Source of the DNA: Paracoccaceae bacterium
GTDB taxonomy: Bacteria; Pseudomonadota; Alphaproteobacteria; Rhodobacterales; Rhodobacteraceae
Assembly (NCBI GenBank): GCA_024742705.1
Contig: JANSXZ010000032.1
Span: forward strand, 1 to 32,921
DNA: 32,921 nucleotides
Direction: 5' to 3'
Below, in pieces: positions 24,728 through 32,842 of this stretch (the stretch's first letter is position 1; the number at the start of each line of letters is the position of its first letter). The notes under the pieces were generated by a model, which had not been told where the DNA came from, did no database searches, and worked only from the letters and a program-made list of their open reading frames with translations. Both the position numbers and the translations under genes were made by a program.

Positions 24728-26275
24728 TCAGGGCTTTTGGCCACTGATTCTGGGCGGATCCTGCAATTTGTTCAGATGGGTCGAGATCCAGTCCAGGGTT
24801 TGTTCGAAGGGCATCGGGCGTCCGATGCCGAACCCCTGGACATGGTCGCACCCCAGCTGGGCCATCAGCGCATGTTCGCCCACGGTTTCCACGCCCTCGG
24901 CCAGGGTTTCCAGGCCCAGACGTTCGGCCATTGTCAGCAGCGCGCTGACCAGCTTCTGTTGTTCGGGGTCGCGGTCGGATTTCATCACGAACGAGCGGTC
25001 GATCTTGATGCGGCTCACCGGAAAGCGCCGGATCGACCCGATCGAGGCATGGCCGGTGCCGTAATCGTCCAGATCGATGCCGCAGCCCAGTTCGCTCAGG
25101 CCGTGGATGTTCATGGTGACGATGTCGTCGGGGCTGTCGGCGACGACGGTTTCCAGAATTTCGATGTTCAGCCGGTCGGCTTTCAGGTCGAACCGGTCGA
25201 GTTCCCAGCGAATCCGGTCGACCAGGGCGGGATCGCGCAGTTCTTCCTGACAGAAGTTGATGCCCACCGCCGGCACGTCGAAACCGGATGCATCCCACGC
25301 CTTCAGCGCGGTCAGCGACTGGTACAGCACGGTTTCGCCCATGCGAACGATCAGTCCCGCTTCCGTGAGTGCGGGAATGAAATCGTCGGGGGCCACCATG
25401 CCGCGGACCGGGTGGCGCCAGCGGGCCAGCGCCTCAAAGCCGCTGACCTTGCCGGTTTCGGTGGAAATCTGCGGCTGAAACCAGGGCGCGATCTGGCCGT
25501 CGTCCAGTGCGGCGGCCACCTCTTCGCGCAGATCGCTGCGGATTTTCACGCGCCGGTGCATGTCGGCGGAATAGGCACGGATCGCCGAAGGACCGTTCTG
25601 CTGGGCCTCGTGCAACGCTGTCGCCGCCGCCTTCAGCCAGCCCGCCGTGCCTTCGTCGGGTGCGCGCGACCGCAGGCAGAAACCCGCCGAACACGTCATG
25701 TAAACCTTGGTTCCGCCCAGCGAAACCGGATCTTCGATCGCCTCCTGCAACCGCGCCGTGAGTTGCAGGCAGAGTTCCATGTCGAAATTGCGCACCGGCG
25801 CCAGGCAGACCGCGAAGCGCCCGTCGCTGACGCGGGCGATGCTGTCGGTGGTGCGCAGCACCTTGGTCATCCGGTCGCCGACCACCTGAATCACATGATC
25901 CGCCGCGGTTTGGCCGTGCCGGTCCTCCAACTGGCGGAAATCGTCGAGTTCGAGCTTGATCAACGCGGTTTTCATCCCGTTCATCGCCGTATCTTCGAAA
26001 ACCTGGCCAGCGACCTGTTCAAACCCCTCGCGCAGCAACAGGCCGCTGACGGCATCGCGCAGGGTCATCATGTCCCGCGACCATTTTCCGAACATTCCGG
26101 TCGATGCGAAGAACAATGGCAGGCCCAGCGCCACGATCACCAGCGCCGGTTCCCCACCCAGCCAGAAGGCCCCCAGCGTCAGCGCCGGCATGAATGCCAG
26201 CACCGGTGGGCCGGTCAGGATCGGGATCACCCGACGTCGCATCCGGCCCATGAGCTTGTCGGACTGAGAGGGCAT
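24728..26275 (-). CDS. Membrane-anchored EAL-domain c-di-GMP phosphodiesterase with degenerate GGDEF
   Basis: The product is 515 residues. Two N-terminal membrane helices (about 16-38 and 43-61) leave the rest in the cytoplasm. The GGDEF-like domain (about 75-235) has SDGRF (150-154) in place of GGDEF, so it should not make c-di-GMP. The EAL domain (about 250-500) keeps the catalytic set: Glu281 (FEALARW), Asn340, Glu372, Asp403-Asp404 (DLDDYGTG), Lys424, Glu460 (AEGVET) and Gln480. It is therefore predicted to hydrolyse c-di-GMP. The frame runs open 111 codons upstream into ttcA, but MPSQSDKLMGR just before the membrane segment is the likely start. It probably follows ttcA in one transcript. 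Confidence 0.9.
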   Translation of the reverse strand: MPSQSDKLMGRMRRRVIPILTGPPVLAFMPALTLGAFWLGGEPALVIVALGLPLFFASTGMFGKWSRDMMTLRDAVSGLLLREGFEQVAGQVFEDTAMNGMKTALIKLELDDFRQLEDRHGQTAADHVIQVVGDRMTKVLRTTDSIARVSDGRFAVCLAPVRNFDMELCLQLTARLQEAIEDPVSLGGTKVYMTCSAGFCLRSRAPDEGTAGWLKAAATALHEAQQNGPSAIRAYSADMHRRVKIRSDLREEVAAALDDGQIAPWFQPQISTETGKVSGFEALARWRHPVRGMVAPDDFIPALTEAGLIVRMGETVLYQSLTALKAWDASGFDVPAVGINFCQEELRDPALVDRIRWELDRFDLKADRLNIEILETVVADSPDDIVTMNIHGLSELGCGIDLDDYGTGHASIGSIRRFPVSRIKIDRSFVMKSDRDPEQQKLVSALLTMAERLGLETLAEGVETVGEHALMAQLGCDHVQGFGIGRPMPFEQTLDWISTHLNKLQDPPRISGQKP

Positions 26276-26340
26276 GAGGGTACCTTTCGGGTTCGCTGGG
26301 ATCGAAACCGATGGATAGCCTGCCGGGGGTGATCGCCGGG

Positions 26341-27213
26341 TTAACGCCCGACCGTCGTTGGCGATGCATTTGCATCGCTTTTTAACGGCGCCCGTGTCAG
26401 CGCCGTGAAATCGAACAGCGCCGGATCCAGAAGATGCGAGGGCCGCGCATTCATCAGCGCCCGGAAGATCACCTGGCGCCGGCCGGGGCTGTTCGCCTCC
26501 CAGCCGTCGAGGATCGCCTTGACCTGCTGGCGCTGCAATCCGTCCTGGCTGCCGCAGAGATCGCAGGGAATGATCGGGTAATCCATTGCCCGCGCGAAAC
26601 GGTCGCAATCGGCTTCGGCAACATGGGCGAGCGGCCGGTAGACGAACAGGTCGCCCTCGTCATTCAGCAGTTTGGGCGGCATGGTGGCCAGGCGGCCGCC
26701 GTGAAACAGGTTCATGAAGAAGGTTTCCAGGATGTCGTCGCGATGATGCCCCAGAACCACCGCCGAACACCCCTCCTCGCGGGCGATCCGGTAGAGATGG
26801 CCGCGCCGCAGCCGCGAACACAAGGCGCAGAACGTCCGGCCCTGGGGGATCTTGTCGATGACCACCGAATAAGTGTCCTGATATTCGATCCGGTGCGGCA
26901 CGCCGCGTTCCTTCAGGAACGACGGCAGAACCGTGGCCGGAAAACCCGGTTGACCCTGATCAAGGTTGCACGCCAGGATATCCACAGGCAACAGGCCGCG
27001 CCACTGCAGTTCGTGCAGCACCGCCAGCAAGGTATAGCTGTCCTTGCCGCCGGACAGGCAAACCAGCCAGCGCGCGTCGCGTTCGATCATGCCGTATTGC
27101 TCGATCGCCTCGCGGGTCTGGCGCACGATGCGTTTGCGCAGTTTGCGGAATTCGGTGGTCCGGGGCGCCCCGGCAAAAAGCGGATGGATCTCGCTGTCGT
27201 CGGTGTCGAGCAT
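26341..27213 (-). CDS. ttcA: tRNA 2-thiocytidine synthetase TtcA
   Basis: The product is 290 residues starting [15 protein letters not shown]. The ATP-pyrophosphatase PP-loop SGGKDS is at 54-59. The cluster-binding cysteines typical of TtcA are present: C129-x2-C132 in the [11 protein letters not shown] motif and C220 in IPCDLCGSQ. It thiolates cytidine 32 of certain tRNAs using a 4Fe-4S cluster. The frame opens 98 codons further upstream into the divergent lipoprotein gene; that part lacks similarity. tRNA-Arg species are known substrates in E. coli, and the tRNA at the end of this window has C at position 32. Confidence 0.94.
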   Translation of the reverse strand: MLDTDDSEIHPLFAGAPRTTEFRKLRKRIVRQTREAIEQYGMIERDARWLVCLSGGKDSYTLLAVLHELQWRGLLPVDILACNLDQGQPGFPATVLPSFLKERGVPHRIEYQDTYSVVIDKIPQGRTFCALCSRLRRGHLYRIAREEGCSAVVLGHHRDDILETFFMNLFHGGRLATMPPKLLNDEGDLFVYRPLAHVAEADCDRFARAMDYPIIPCDLCGSQDGLQRQQVKAILDGWEANSPGRRQVIFRALMNARPSHLLDPALFDFTALTRAPLKSDANASPTTVGR

Positions 27214-27307
27214 GTCGGGCCCCCGGATGTGCACTGGGGGCGGGATATCGCATTTCCCGACAAAACCAAAGGGGGCTGTCGTGCGTACCCCGTGAAAGGA
27301 GATGCGA

Positions 27308-27835
27308 ATGGCGATCAGATGGATGGTGATTGCGGTTTTCGCCGCGCTGGCCGGCTGCACCGGGAAACCCGCGCTGGACGATCCGGGCCTTTCGGCGGCG
27401 CAGCTCGATCTGGAAACCTTCTTCGAAGGCCGGACCGTGGCGCACGGCCAGTTCCAGGATGCCTTCGGCACCGTGCGACGGCGGTTCGATGTGGAAATCG
27501 AAGGCACATGGGATGGCGAAACTCTGCGACTGGTCGAGGATTTCAGCTATGCGGATGGCAGCACCGAACAAAGGGTATGGTCGTTGCGGAAAACCGGCGA
27601 GCAGACCTGGCAGGGCACCGCCGACGGGGTTCTGGGCGTGGCCCGCGGCGAAGAACGCGGCGACACGTTCAACTGGCGCTACACCATCGACCTGCCGGTG
27701 CCCGATGGCACCCTGCGGGTGACATTCGACGACTGGATGTGGCTGTTGAACGACCGGCGCCTGTTGAACCGCGCCTATATGAAGCGGTTCGGCATCGACA
27801 TCGGCGAGGTCATCATCATCTTCGAGAAACCCTGA
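27308..27835 (+). CDS. DUF3833 family lipoprotein
   Basis: The product is 175 residues. The N-terminus [17 protein letters not shown] is a lipoprotein signal with the lipid-modified Cys at residue 17. The rest is beta-rich, with [19 protein letters not shown], the VEIEGTW strand and [24 protein letters not shown] near the C-terminus, matching DUF3833, whose function is unknown. AAGGAG (27296-27301) is six bases from this ATG and directly abuts the alternative ATG at 27302, so 27308 is chosen. It is divergent from ttcA and convergent with yidD, splitting what is otherwise a minus-strand block. Confidence 0.85.
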   Translation: MAIRWMVIAVFAALAGCTGKPALDDPGLSAAQLDLETFFEGRTVAHGQFQDAFGTVRRRFDVEIEGTWDGETLRLVEDFSYADGSTEQRVWSLRKTGEQTWQGTADGVLGVARGEERGDTFNWRYTIDLPVPDGTLRVTFDDWMWLLNDRRLLNRAYMKRFGIDIGEVIIIFEKP

Positions 27836-27845
27836 TCCGGCGCGA

Positions 27846-28073
27846 TCATTCGCGATCGGGGACCGGATCGTAGCCCGACCCGCCGAAAGGGTGGCACCGC
27901 CCGATCCGCCGCATCGCCAGCCACGCGCCCCGCAGCGCCCCATGCCTTTCAAGCGCCTCGAGCGCATAGGCGCTGCACGTCGGCTGATACCGGCAGTTGA
28001 ACCCGACCCAGGGCGAAAAGATCAGCCGATAGGCCCGCACCGGCAGGGCCAGAAGCCGGGCCAGAGGCGTCAT
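27846..28073 (-). CDS. yidD: Membrane protein insertion efficiency factor YidD
   Basis: The product is 75 residues: MTPLARLLALPVRAYRLIFSP, then GFNCRYQPTCSAYALEAL with Cys27 and Cys33, and GRCHPFGGSGYDP with Cys60, as in all YidD proteins. It aids YidC-dependent insertion at the inner membrane. The start at 28073 overlaps the rnpA stop (ATGA); the longer open frame upstream is rnpA read out of frame. A dyad, GATCCGG/CCGGATC (27834-27840 and 27863-27869), spans the convergent stops of this gene and the lipoprotein gene. Confidence 0.94.
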   Translation of the reverse strand: MTPLARLLALPVRAYRLIFSPWVGFNCRYQPTCSAYALEALERHGALRGAWLAMRRIGRCHPFGGSGYDPVPDRE

Positions 28074-28492
28074 CGCGCGTGAATGCGGCGCAATGCCTGC
28101 ACCAGGTCGTCGCGCAAGGCATCGAAGGGACGCCGCGCCGTGACATCGACGCGCCCGACCAGAACATAATCCCATCCCGGTCGTCCGAGCATCGGCAGTG
28201 TCATCCGCGCAATCTCACGCAAGCGCCGTTTGGCCCGGTTGCGCGCCACGGCATTTCCCACCTTGCGGGTGCATGTGAAACCGACGCGGATACCCTTCGC
28301 GGGCTCGTCCGGGCCGCGTTCGCGCGCCTGAAGCATAAGGCCCGGCGCGGCCTGGCGCAGCGCCCGCGAGGCCCGGATGAAATCGGGCCTGTGTTTCAGA
28401 ACCGTCAGGTACGGCAAAGCCGCCGGTCGCGCGCCCGGCGTTGTCCCCGAGGGGACAGAGGCGGCGGCATCCGGCGGCATCCGGTCGCTCAT
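28070..28492 (-). CDS. rnpA: Ribonuclease P protein component
   Basis: The product is 140 residues. After a Pro/Ala-rich N-terminal extension of about 28 residues, the RnpA fold begins with YLTVLKHRPDFIRASRA. The RNR signature region is GFTCTRKVGNAVARNRAKRRLRE, the RNA-binding hallmark. RnpA joins the RNase P RNA to cut 5' leaders from pre-tRNA. It lies between rpmH and yidD, the standard order, and overlaps yidD by four bases. A downstream start could shorten the extension. Confidence 0.95.
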   Translation of the reverse strand: MSDRMPPDAAASVPSGTTPGARPAALPYLTVLKHRPDFIRASRALRQAAPGLMLQARERGPDEPAKGIRVGFTCTRKVGNAVARNRAKRRLREIARMTLPMLGRPGWDYVLVGRVDVTARRPFDALRDDLVQALRRIHAR

Positions 28493-28503
28493 GTTCGTCC
28501 GGG

Positions 28504-28638
28504 TCAGGCGCTCAGCGACTTGCGGCCCTGGGCGCGGCGCGCGTTCAGGATCTTGCGGCCCGCCTTGGTGGCCATGCGAGCGCGGAAACCGTGGCGCCGC
28601 TTGCGGACCAGGTTCGAGGGTTGATAGGTGCGTTTCAT
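28504..28638 (-). CDS. rpmH: 50S ribosomal protein L34
   Basis: The product is 44 residues, extremely basic: [20 protein letters not shown], then [20 protein letters not shown], the diagnostic L34 sequence. It is a small late-assembling protein of the large subunit. The open frame upstream of the ATG is not part of the protein. rnpA follows after 11 bases, giving the conserved rpmH-rnpA-yidD unit. Confidence 0.98.
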   Translation of the reverse strand: MKRTYQPSNLVRKRRHGFRARMATKAGRKILNARRAQGRKSLSA

Positions 28639-28723
28639 CGCTCCGTCTCCGTTCTGACTGCGGTTGACCGGGGCAAACCCCGTCGGGCGCGGATTCGCAC
28701 CCCCGGCTGAAATCGAGACCTGT

Positions 28724-28752
28724 CCTTTAGGGCCACCGGCGCGCCAAGTCAA
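28724..28752 (-). promoter_or_regulatory. Predicted promoter for rpmH-rnpA-yidD
   Basis: On the minus strand, TTGACT (28752-28747) is followed after exactly 17 bases by TAAAGG (28729-28724). Initiation near 28717 would give a leader of about 80 bases before rpmH. Motif and position agree with a housekeeping promoter. Confidence 0.55.
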
Positions 28753-28954
28753 ACGTCAGATCTGCGAAATCGCCTCTGCGCTGCAATAAAATCGGCACCG
28801 CGCCGGGGCAAATGTTTCAGTCGGCCGGCGCGCCGGGCCAAAACCCCTTGTATTGGCGCAATTGCATCAAGGCCGCGTGAGGTGACTACCCCCGCCGCGC
28901 ATCCGGACGCATGTAAAGGTGTGTGCCGCGTCCCGCCGGCAAGGGAGATCCGCC
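28753..28954. other. Divergent intergenic region between rpmH and the TVP38 gene
   Basis: Together with the rpmH leader this gives 316 bases without a gene. It contains the 12-base palindrome CCGGCGCGCCGG (28825-28836) and the 8-base palindrome GCAATTGC (28858-28865). No clear plus-strand promoter could be picked, although TTGCAT (28862-28867) is a possible -35. No RNA gene or DnaA-box cluster was recognised, although rpmH often lies near oriC in other bacteria. Confidence 0.4.
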
Positions 28955-29695
28955 ATGCCAGGCGTCAAACAGAGCGTGTCCGGTCAGCCGCGCACCATCG
29001 CGCGGCACCTGCCGTTGATTGTCATCGTGCTGGTTGCCGGCATCGGCGCGCTGGCCCTGCGCGACCACCTCACCTTCGAGACGCTGCGTGAGAACCGCGA
29101 CAGCCTGCTGGCGTTTCGGGCGCGCAACTATGCCGGTCTCGCGGCGGCCTTCGTGGCGGGCTATGTCGGTATCGTTGCGTTTTCCCTGCCCGGCGCGGCG
29201 GTGGCATCGGTGACAGGGGGCTTTCTGTTCGGGCTTGCCGCCGGCACCGGCCTCAACGTCATCGCCGCGACGCTGGGCGCCTCGGCGATTTTCCTCGCGG
29301 CGCGCTGGGGACTTGGCGCGTCGCTGGCGGCGCGCATGGACGCATCGCAGGGCCGCACCGCGCGGCTGATGCGGGGCCTGCGCGAAAACGAGATCAGCGT
29401 GCTGTTGCTGTTGCGCCTTGTGCCGGCGGTGCCGTTCTTCGTGGCCAATCTGTTGCCGGCCCTCGTCGGGGTGCGGTTCATGAATTTTTTCTGGACAACG
29501 GCGTTGGGCATCGTGCCCGGCGCGCTGGTGTTCACCTGGATCGGTGTCGGCCTGGGCGAGGTGTTTGACCGTGGCGAAACCCCCGATCTGTCGCTGTTGT
29601 GGGAACCGCAGGTGATCGGGCCGATCCTGGGGCTGGCCGCGCTGGCCGCTCTGCCCATTGCGATAAAGGCCCTGCGCGGCCGGAAGGAAATCTGA
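28955..29695 (+). CDS. TVP38/TMEM64 (DedA-like, SNARE-associated) membrane protein
   Basis: The product is 246 residues with about five membrane segments. The family's re-entrant motif is FSLPGAAVASVTGGFLFG (76-93), and the second half has LLLRLVPAVPFFVANLLPAL (151-170). The domain belongs to the VTT/SNARE-assoc group, related to lipid scramblases and transporters; substrate unknown. AAGGGAGA precedes this ATG; an in-frame start at 28919 would add 12 residues with no signal. The flavoprotein gene starts four bases after the stop, an arrangement seen in other bacteria for these two families. Confidence 0.9.
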   Translation: MPGVKQSVSGQPRTIARHLPLIVIVLVAGIGALALRDHLTFETLRENRDSLLAFRARNYAGLAAAFVAGYVGIVAFSLPGAAVASVTGGFLFGLAAGTGLNVIAATLGASAIFLAARWGLGASLAARMDASQGRTARLMRGLRENEISVLLLLRLVPAVPFFVANLLPALVGVRFMNFFWTTALGIVPGALVFTWIGVGLGEVFDRGETPDLSLLWEPQVIGPILGLAALAALPIAIKALRGRKEI

Positions 29696-29698
29696 AGC

Positions 29699-31117
29699 AT
29701 GGAACGGATCAAGACGGATGTTCTGGTGATCGGGGCCGGATCGGCGGGCCTTTCGGTTGCCGCGGGGGCCAGCCAGATGGGGGCCGACGTGGTGCTGTTG
29801 GAAGGGCACGAGATGGGCGGCGATTGCCTGAACTATGGCTGCGTGCCGTCCAAGGCGCTGATCGCCAGCGCCAAGGCCGCCCATGGTCAGGCCCACAGCG
29901 CGGCCTTCGGCGTTGCCGATGTGGCGCCACAGGTCGATTATGCGGCGGCCAAGGATCATGTCGCCGAGGTGATCGCACGGATCGCCCCCGTCGACAGTCA
30001 GGAGCGGTTCGAAGGGCTGGGCGTGCGGGTCATCCGCGAATTCGGGCATTTCGTCTCGCCGGGCGAGGTACAGGCCGGCGATTTTCTGATCACCGCCCGC
30101 CGCGTCGTCATTGCCACGGGGTCGCGGCCTCTGGTTCCGGATATTCCCGGGCTCGGATCGGTGCCCTATCTGACCAACGAAACACTGTTCGATCTGCGCG
30201 CGCGGCCCGATCATCTGCTGATTGTGGGCGGCGGCCCGATCGGAATGGAGATGGCGCAGGCCCATGTTCGGCTGGGCAGCAACGTCACGGTGATCGAAGG
30301 CGCGCGCGCGCTGGGCAAGGACGATCCGGAAATGGCCGAGGTGGTGTTGTCCGCGCTGCGCGCCGAGGGTGTCGAGATCGTCGAGAACGCGCAGGTGTCC
30401 CGTGTGGGCGGGCAGGCCGGCGCCATCGAGATCGAAACCGCCGACGGACGCCGCTTTGCCGGGTCGCATCTTCTGCTGGCCGTGGGGCGACGGGCCAATA
30501 CCGAAAAGCTGGCGCTGGAGGCGGCCGGCATCGCAACCACCCGGACCGGGATCGCCGTGGATGCCGCGCTGCGCACCGCGAACCGGCGCGTCTATGCCAT
30601 CGGCGACGTGGCGGGCGGGCTGCAATTCACCCATGTGGCGGGGTATCATGCCGGCGTGGTGATCCGGTCGATTCTGTTCGGCCTGCCGTCGCGGGCGAAA
30701 ACCGCGCATCTGCCATGGGCCACATACACCGATCCTGAACTGGCGCATATCGGCCTGACCGAAGCCGCCGCGCGCAAGGCCCATGGCGCCCGGCTGGAGG
30801 TGGTGCGCCACGCCTATGAACACAACGACCGCGCCATTGCCGAACGCCGCACCGCCGGCGCGATCAAGGTGATGGTGGTGGGCGGCCGCCCGGTCGGCGC
30901 GACGATCGTCGGGCATCAGGCGGGCGAGCTGATCGGGCTGTGGGCGCTGGCGCTGGCCAACCGCATGAAGATGAGCCAGATCGCCGCCATGGTGGCCCCC
31001 TATCCGACCATCGGCGAGGTCAACAAACGGGCCGCCGGCGCGTATTTTTCACCGCGCCTCTTTGACAACCCCAAGGTCAAGGGTATCGTGCGCATGGTGC
31101 AGAAATGGCTGCCATGA
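29699..31117 (+). CDS. MerA/LPD-like FAD-dependent disulfide oxidoreductase
   Basis: The product is 472 residues in the class-I pyridine nucleotide-disulfide oxidoreductase layout. FAD motif GAGSAG is at 12-17, the redox pair is Cys43/Cys48 in GGDCLNYGCVPSK, the NAD(P) fold is VGGGPIGME (176-184), and the second FAD motif is AIGDVAGG. Glu200 at the end of the second Rossmann strand points to NADH rather than NADPH. The C-terminal dimerisation domain has YPTIGE (435-440) where lipoamide dehydrogenase has HPT-E, so the catalytic His is replaced by Tyr, as in MerA. No N-terminal heavy-metal domain and no C-terminal Cys pair, so true mercuric reductase is unlikely. Confidence 0.9.
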   Translation: MERIKTDVLVIGAGSAGLSVAAGASQMGADVVLLEGHEMGGDCLNYGCVPSKALIASAKAAHGQAHSAAFGVADVAPQVDYAAAKDHVAEVIARIAPVDSQERFEGLGVRVIREFGHFVSPGEVQAGDFLITARRVVIATGSRPLVPDIPGLGSVPYLTNETLFDLRARPDHLLIVGGGPIGMEMAQAHVRLGSNVTVIEGARALGKDDPEMAEVVLSALRAEGVEIVENAQVSRVGGQAGAIEIETADGRRFAGSHLLLAVGRRANTEKLALEAAGIATTRTGIAVDAALRTANRRVYAIGDVAGGLQFTHVAGYHAGVVIRSILFGLPSRAKTAHLPWATYTDPELAHIGLTEAAARKAHGARLEVVRHAYEHNDRAIAERRTAGAIKVMVVGGRPVGATIVGHQAGELIGLWALALANRMKMSQIAAMVAPYPTIGEVNKRAAGAYFSPRLFDNPKVKGIVRMVQKWLP

Positions 31118-31152
31118 GAGTGGCCTGAGCGCGGATCCGGGCAACATATCTC

Positions 31153-32538
31153 ATGCTGAACTCACTCTCCGGTCGTTTCCTGATCCTGACCACGGTCTTC
31201 GTGATGCTGGCCGAGGTGCTGATCTTCGTGCCGTCGATCGCCCGCTTCCGCGAGGATTTCCTGGCCCAGCGTCTGGAACGCGCGCAGATCGCGTCGCTGG
31301 CGTTGCTGGCCGACGACATGCTGACGCCAGAACTCGAGGCCGAACTGCTGCGCAACGCCGAGGTTTTCAACGTGGTGCTGCGCCGCGACGAGGTCCGCCA
31401 GCTGGTGCTGGCCTCGCCCATGCCCAGCAGCATCGACGCCACATACGATCTGCGCGCGGCCACGGCGCCGGTTCTGATCCGCGATGCGCTCGTGCGGCTG
31501 GTGCGGCCCGAACCGCAGGTGATCCGGGTGATCGGCGCGCCGGTGCGCGACGCCGGCCTGCTGATCGAGATCACGATGGACACCGGACCCCTACGCGCCG
31601 CGATGATCGAATACGGCATCCGCATCCTGATCCTTTCGGCGGTGATTTCGGTTTTCACCGCGGTGTTGCTGTTCGTGGCGGTGCGCATCCTGCTGGTGCG
31701 CCCGATCAAGAGCGTGGTGGGCTACATGCAACGCTATGCCGCCGCGCCCGAAGATGCCCGGCGCATCATTCAGCCGCGTGCCGCCGTCACCGAATTGCGC
31801 GAGGCCGAGGAGGCGCTGCAAAAGCTTCAGACCGAACTGACCCAGGCGTTGCGCCAGAAAGAGCGTCTGGCGCAGCTGGGCGGCGCCGTCGCCCGGATCA
31901 GCCACGACCTGCGCAACATCCTGACGTCGGCGCAGTTGTTCACCGACCGCATCGAGGCCAGCGACGACCCGCTGGTGCGTCGGCTGGTTCCGAAGCTGGT
32001 GAATTCGATGACCCGCGCGGTGTCGCTTTGCGAAAGCACGCTGGCCTTCGGCCGTGCCGAAGAACCGGCGCCGACGCTGGGGCTGGTCACGCTGGGCGAA
32101 ACCGTGGGGGATGTGGTGGACAGCGAACGCCTGGCCGCCGGCGACACCCCGATCGAGTTTGTCGAGGAGATCCCGCCCGGCATGACCGTGCGCGCCGATC
32201 CCGAACAGCTGTTTCGCGTGTTGTCGAACCTCATGCGCAACGCCCGGCAGGCGCTGACAGCCACCGGGCGCGGGGGCCGGATCACCGTTGCGGCGAACGA
32301 GGACGACGACGCCTGGTGGATCCGTGTGGCCGACACCGGGCCGGGCCTGCCCGAACGCACCCGGATGCATCTGTTCCAGCCATTCCAGAGCCGGGCGGCA
32401 AAGGGCGGGTCGGGGCTGGGCCTGACCATCGCGTCGGAACTGATCCGCGGCCACGGCGGCACTCTGGATCTGGCACACAGTGGACCCGACGGCACATGCT
32501 TCTGTATCCGGCTACCCAAAGGCGACGGCGCGATCTAA
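31153..32538 (+). CDS. Membrane sensor histidine kinase
   Basis: The product is 461 residues. Two membrane helices (about 9-28 and 156-180) frame a periplasmic sensor region of about 125 residues of unrecognised fold. A HAMP-like linker and coiled coil (about 183-240) lead to the dimerisation domain with His251 in RISHDLRNILTS. The ATPase domain has the N box with Asn363 (NLMRNARQAL), G1 DTGPGL (394-399) and G2 GGSGLGL (418-424). It autophosphorylates on His251 and should pass phosphate to a response regulator, but none is adjacent. It begins 35 bases after the flavoprotein and may be cotranscribed with it. Confidence 0.92.
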   Translation: MLNSLSGRFLILTTVFVMLAEVLIFVPSIARFREDFLAQRLERAQIASLALLADDMLTPELEAELLRNAEVFNVVLRRDEVRQLVLASPMPSSIDATYDLRAATAPVLIRDALVRLVRPEPQVIRVIGAPVRDAGLLIEITMDTGPLRAAMIEYGIRILILSAVISVFTAVLLFVAVRILLVRPIKSVVGYMQRYAAAPEDARRIIQPRAAVTELREAEEALQKLQTELTQALRQKERLAQLGGAVARISHDLRNILTSAQLFTDRIEASDDPLVRRLVPKLVNSMTRAVSLCESTLAFGRAEEPAPTLGLVTLGETVGDVVDSERLAAGDTPIEFVEEIPPGMTVRADPEQLFRVLSNLMRNARQALTATGRGGRITVAANEDDDAWWIRVADTGPGLPERTRMHLFQPFQSRAAKGGSGLGLTIASELIRGHGGTLDLAHSGPDGTCFCIRLPKGDGAI

Positions 32539-32542
32539 TCCC

Positions 32543-32566
32543 GCAAGCCGTTCAATTCGGGCTTGC
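32543..32566 (+). terminator. Hairpin after the histidine kinase gene
   Basis: GCAAGCC (32543-32549) pairs with GGCTTGC (32560-32566) around a 10-base loop. No T-run follows, so it is a weak or rho-assisted end site at best. It partly overlaps the promoter-like site for the tRNA. Confidence 0.4.
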
Positions 32567-32591
32567 ATTGCCCCGACCACAGGACTAAACC
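32563..32591 (+). promoter_or_regulatory. Predicted promoter of tRNA-Arg
   Basis: TTGCAT (32563-32568) and TAAACC (32586-32591) are separated by 17 bases. Initiation near 32598 would leave only a few bases before the mature tRNA 5' end. Motif evidence only. Confidence 0.4.
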
Positions 32592-32601
32592 CCGCTCCAG
32601 T

Positions 32602-32678
32602 GGACCGATAGCTCAGCTGGATAGAGTACTTGACTACGAATCAAGGGGTCGGGGGTTCGAATCCTCCTCGGTCCGCCA
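32602..32678 (+). tRNA. tRNA-Arg, anticodon ACG
   Basis: A complete 77-base cloverleaf can be folded. The acceptor stem is GGACCGA (32602-32608) with TCGGTCC (32668-32674), discriminator G and encoded CCA (32676-32678). The D-arm is in AGCTCAGCTGGATAGAGTA. The anticodon stem is CTTGA/TCAAG with loop CTACGAA, giving ACG, normally edited to ICG to read CGU, CGC and CGA. The T-arm is GGGGGTTCGAATCCTCC. The DNA turns AT-rich immediately downstream, typical of an integration site at a tRNA 3' end. Confidence 0.97.
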
Positions 32679-32720
32679 CGCATCCATGGTAAGTAATTGT
32701 TATTAAATGATTAGTTATTG

Positions 32721-32842
32721 ATGGTCATTAAAAGAGATACACTTGCGGATACATTTCTTGATGCTGCATTACGTCATGTCATCGAGGAATGCAGGTTAGG
32801 GCCTGTGGAAAATCATCTTGGGGCTATGAATGCTGCTACAAG
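32721..32842 (+). pseudogene. 5' fragment of an unrecognised gene cut by an IS element
   Basis: From the ATG at 32721 the frame reads MVIKRDTLADTFLDAALRHV, then IEECRLGPVENHLGAMNAAT and Arg-Ala, and then runs into the IS end, stopping at 32880-32882. About 40 native residues remain. The sequence looks protein-like (amphipathic helix with mixed charge) but is not a family I recognise. There is no strong ribosome-binding site. Base composition is much lower in GC than everything upstream. The rest of the gene, if present, would lie beyond the IS outside the window. Confidence 0.5.

Noticed and set aside
22871..26332. A 1153-codon open frame on the plus strand
   Set aside because: It lies antisense to yidC and the EAL gene, both with complete motifs. 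The translation is His/Arg/Gln-rich without domains, a usual artefact of GC-rich DNA lacking stops in the opposite frame.
27834..27869. Dyad GATCCGG/CCGGATC spanning the convergent stops as a bidirectional terminator
   Set aside because: The loop is long and no T-run exists on either strand, so it was not listed as a terminator.
28886..30916. A 676-codon open frame on the minus strand
   Set aside because: It is antisense to the TVP38 and flavoprotein genes, has low-complexity His/Arg/Gln-rich translation and no recognisable domain.
31062..32588. A 508-codon plus-strand frame overlapping the histidine kinase
   Set aside because: The translation is Arg/Ala/Gly-rich nonsense, while the kinase frame carries all H, N and G boxes.
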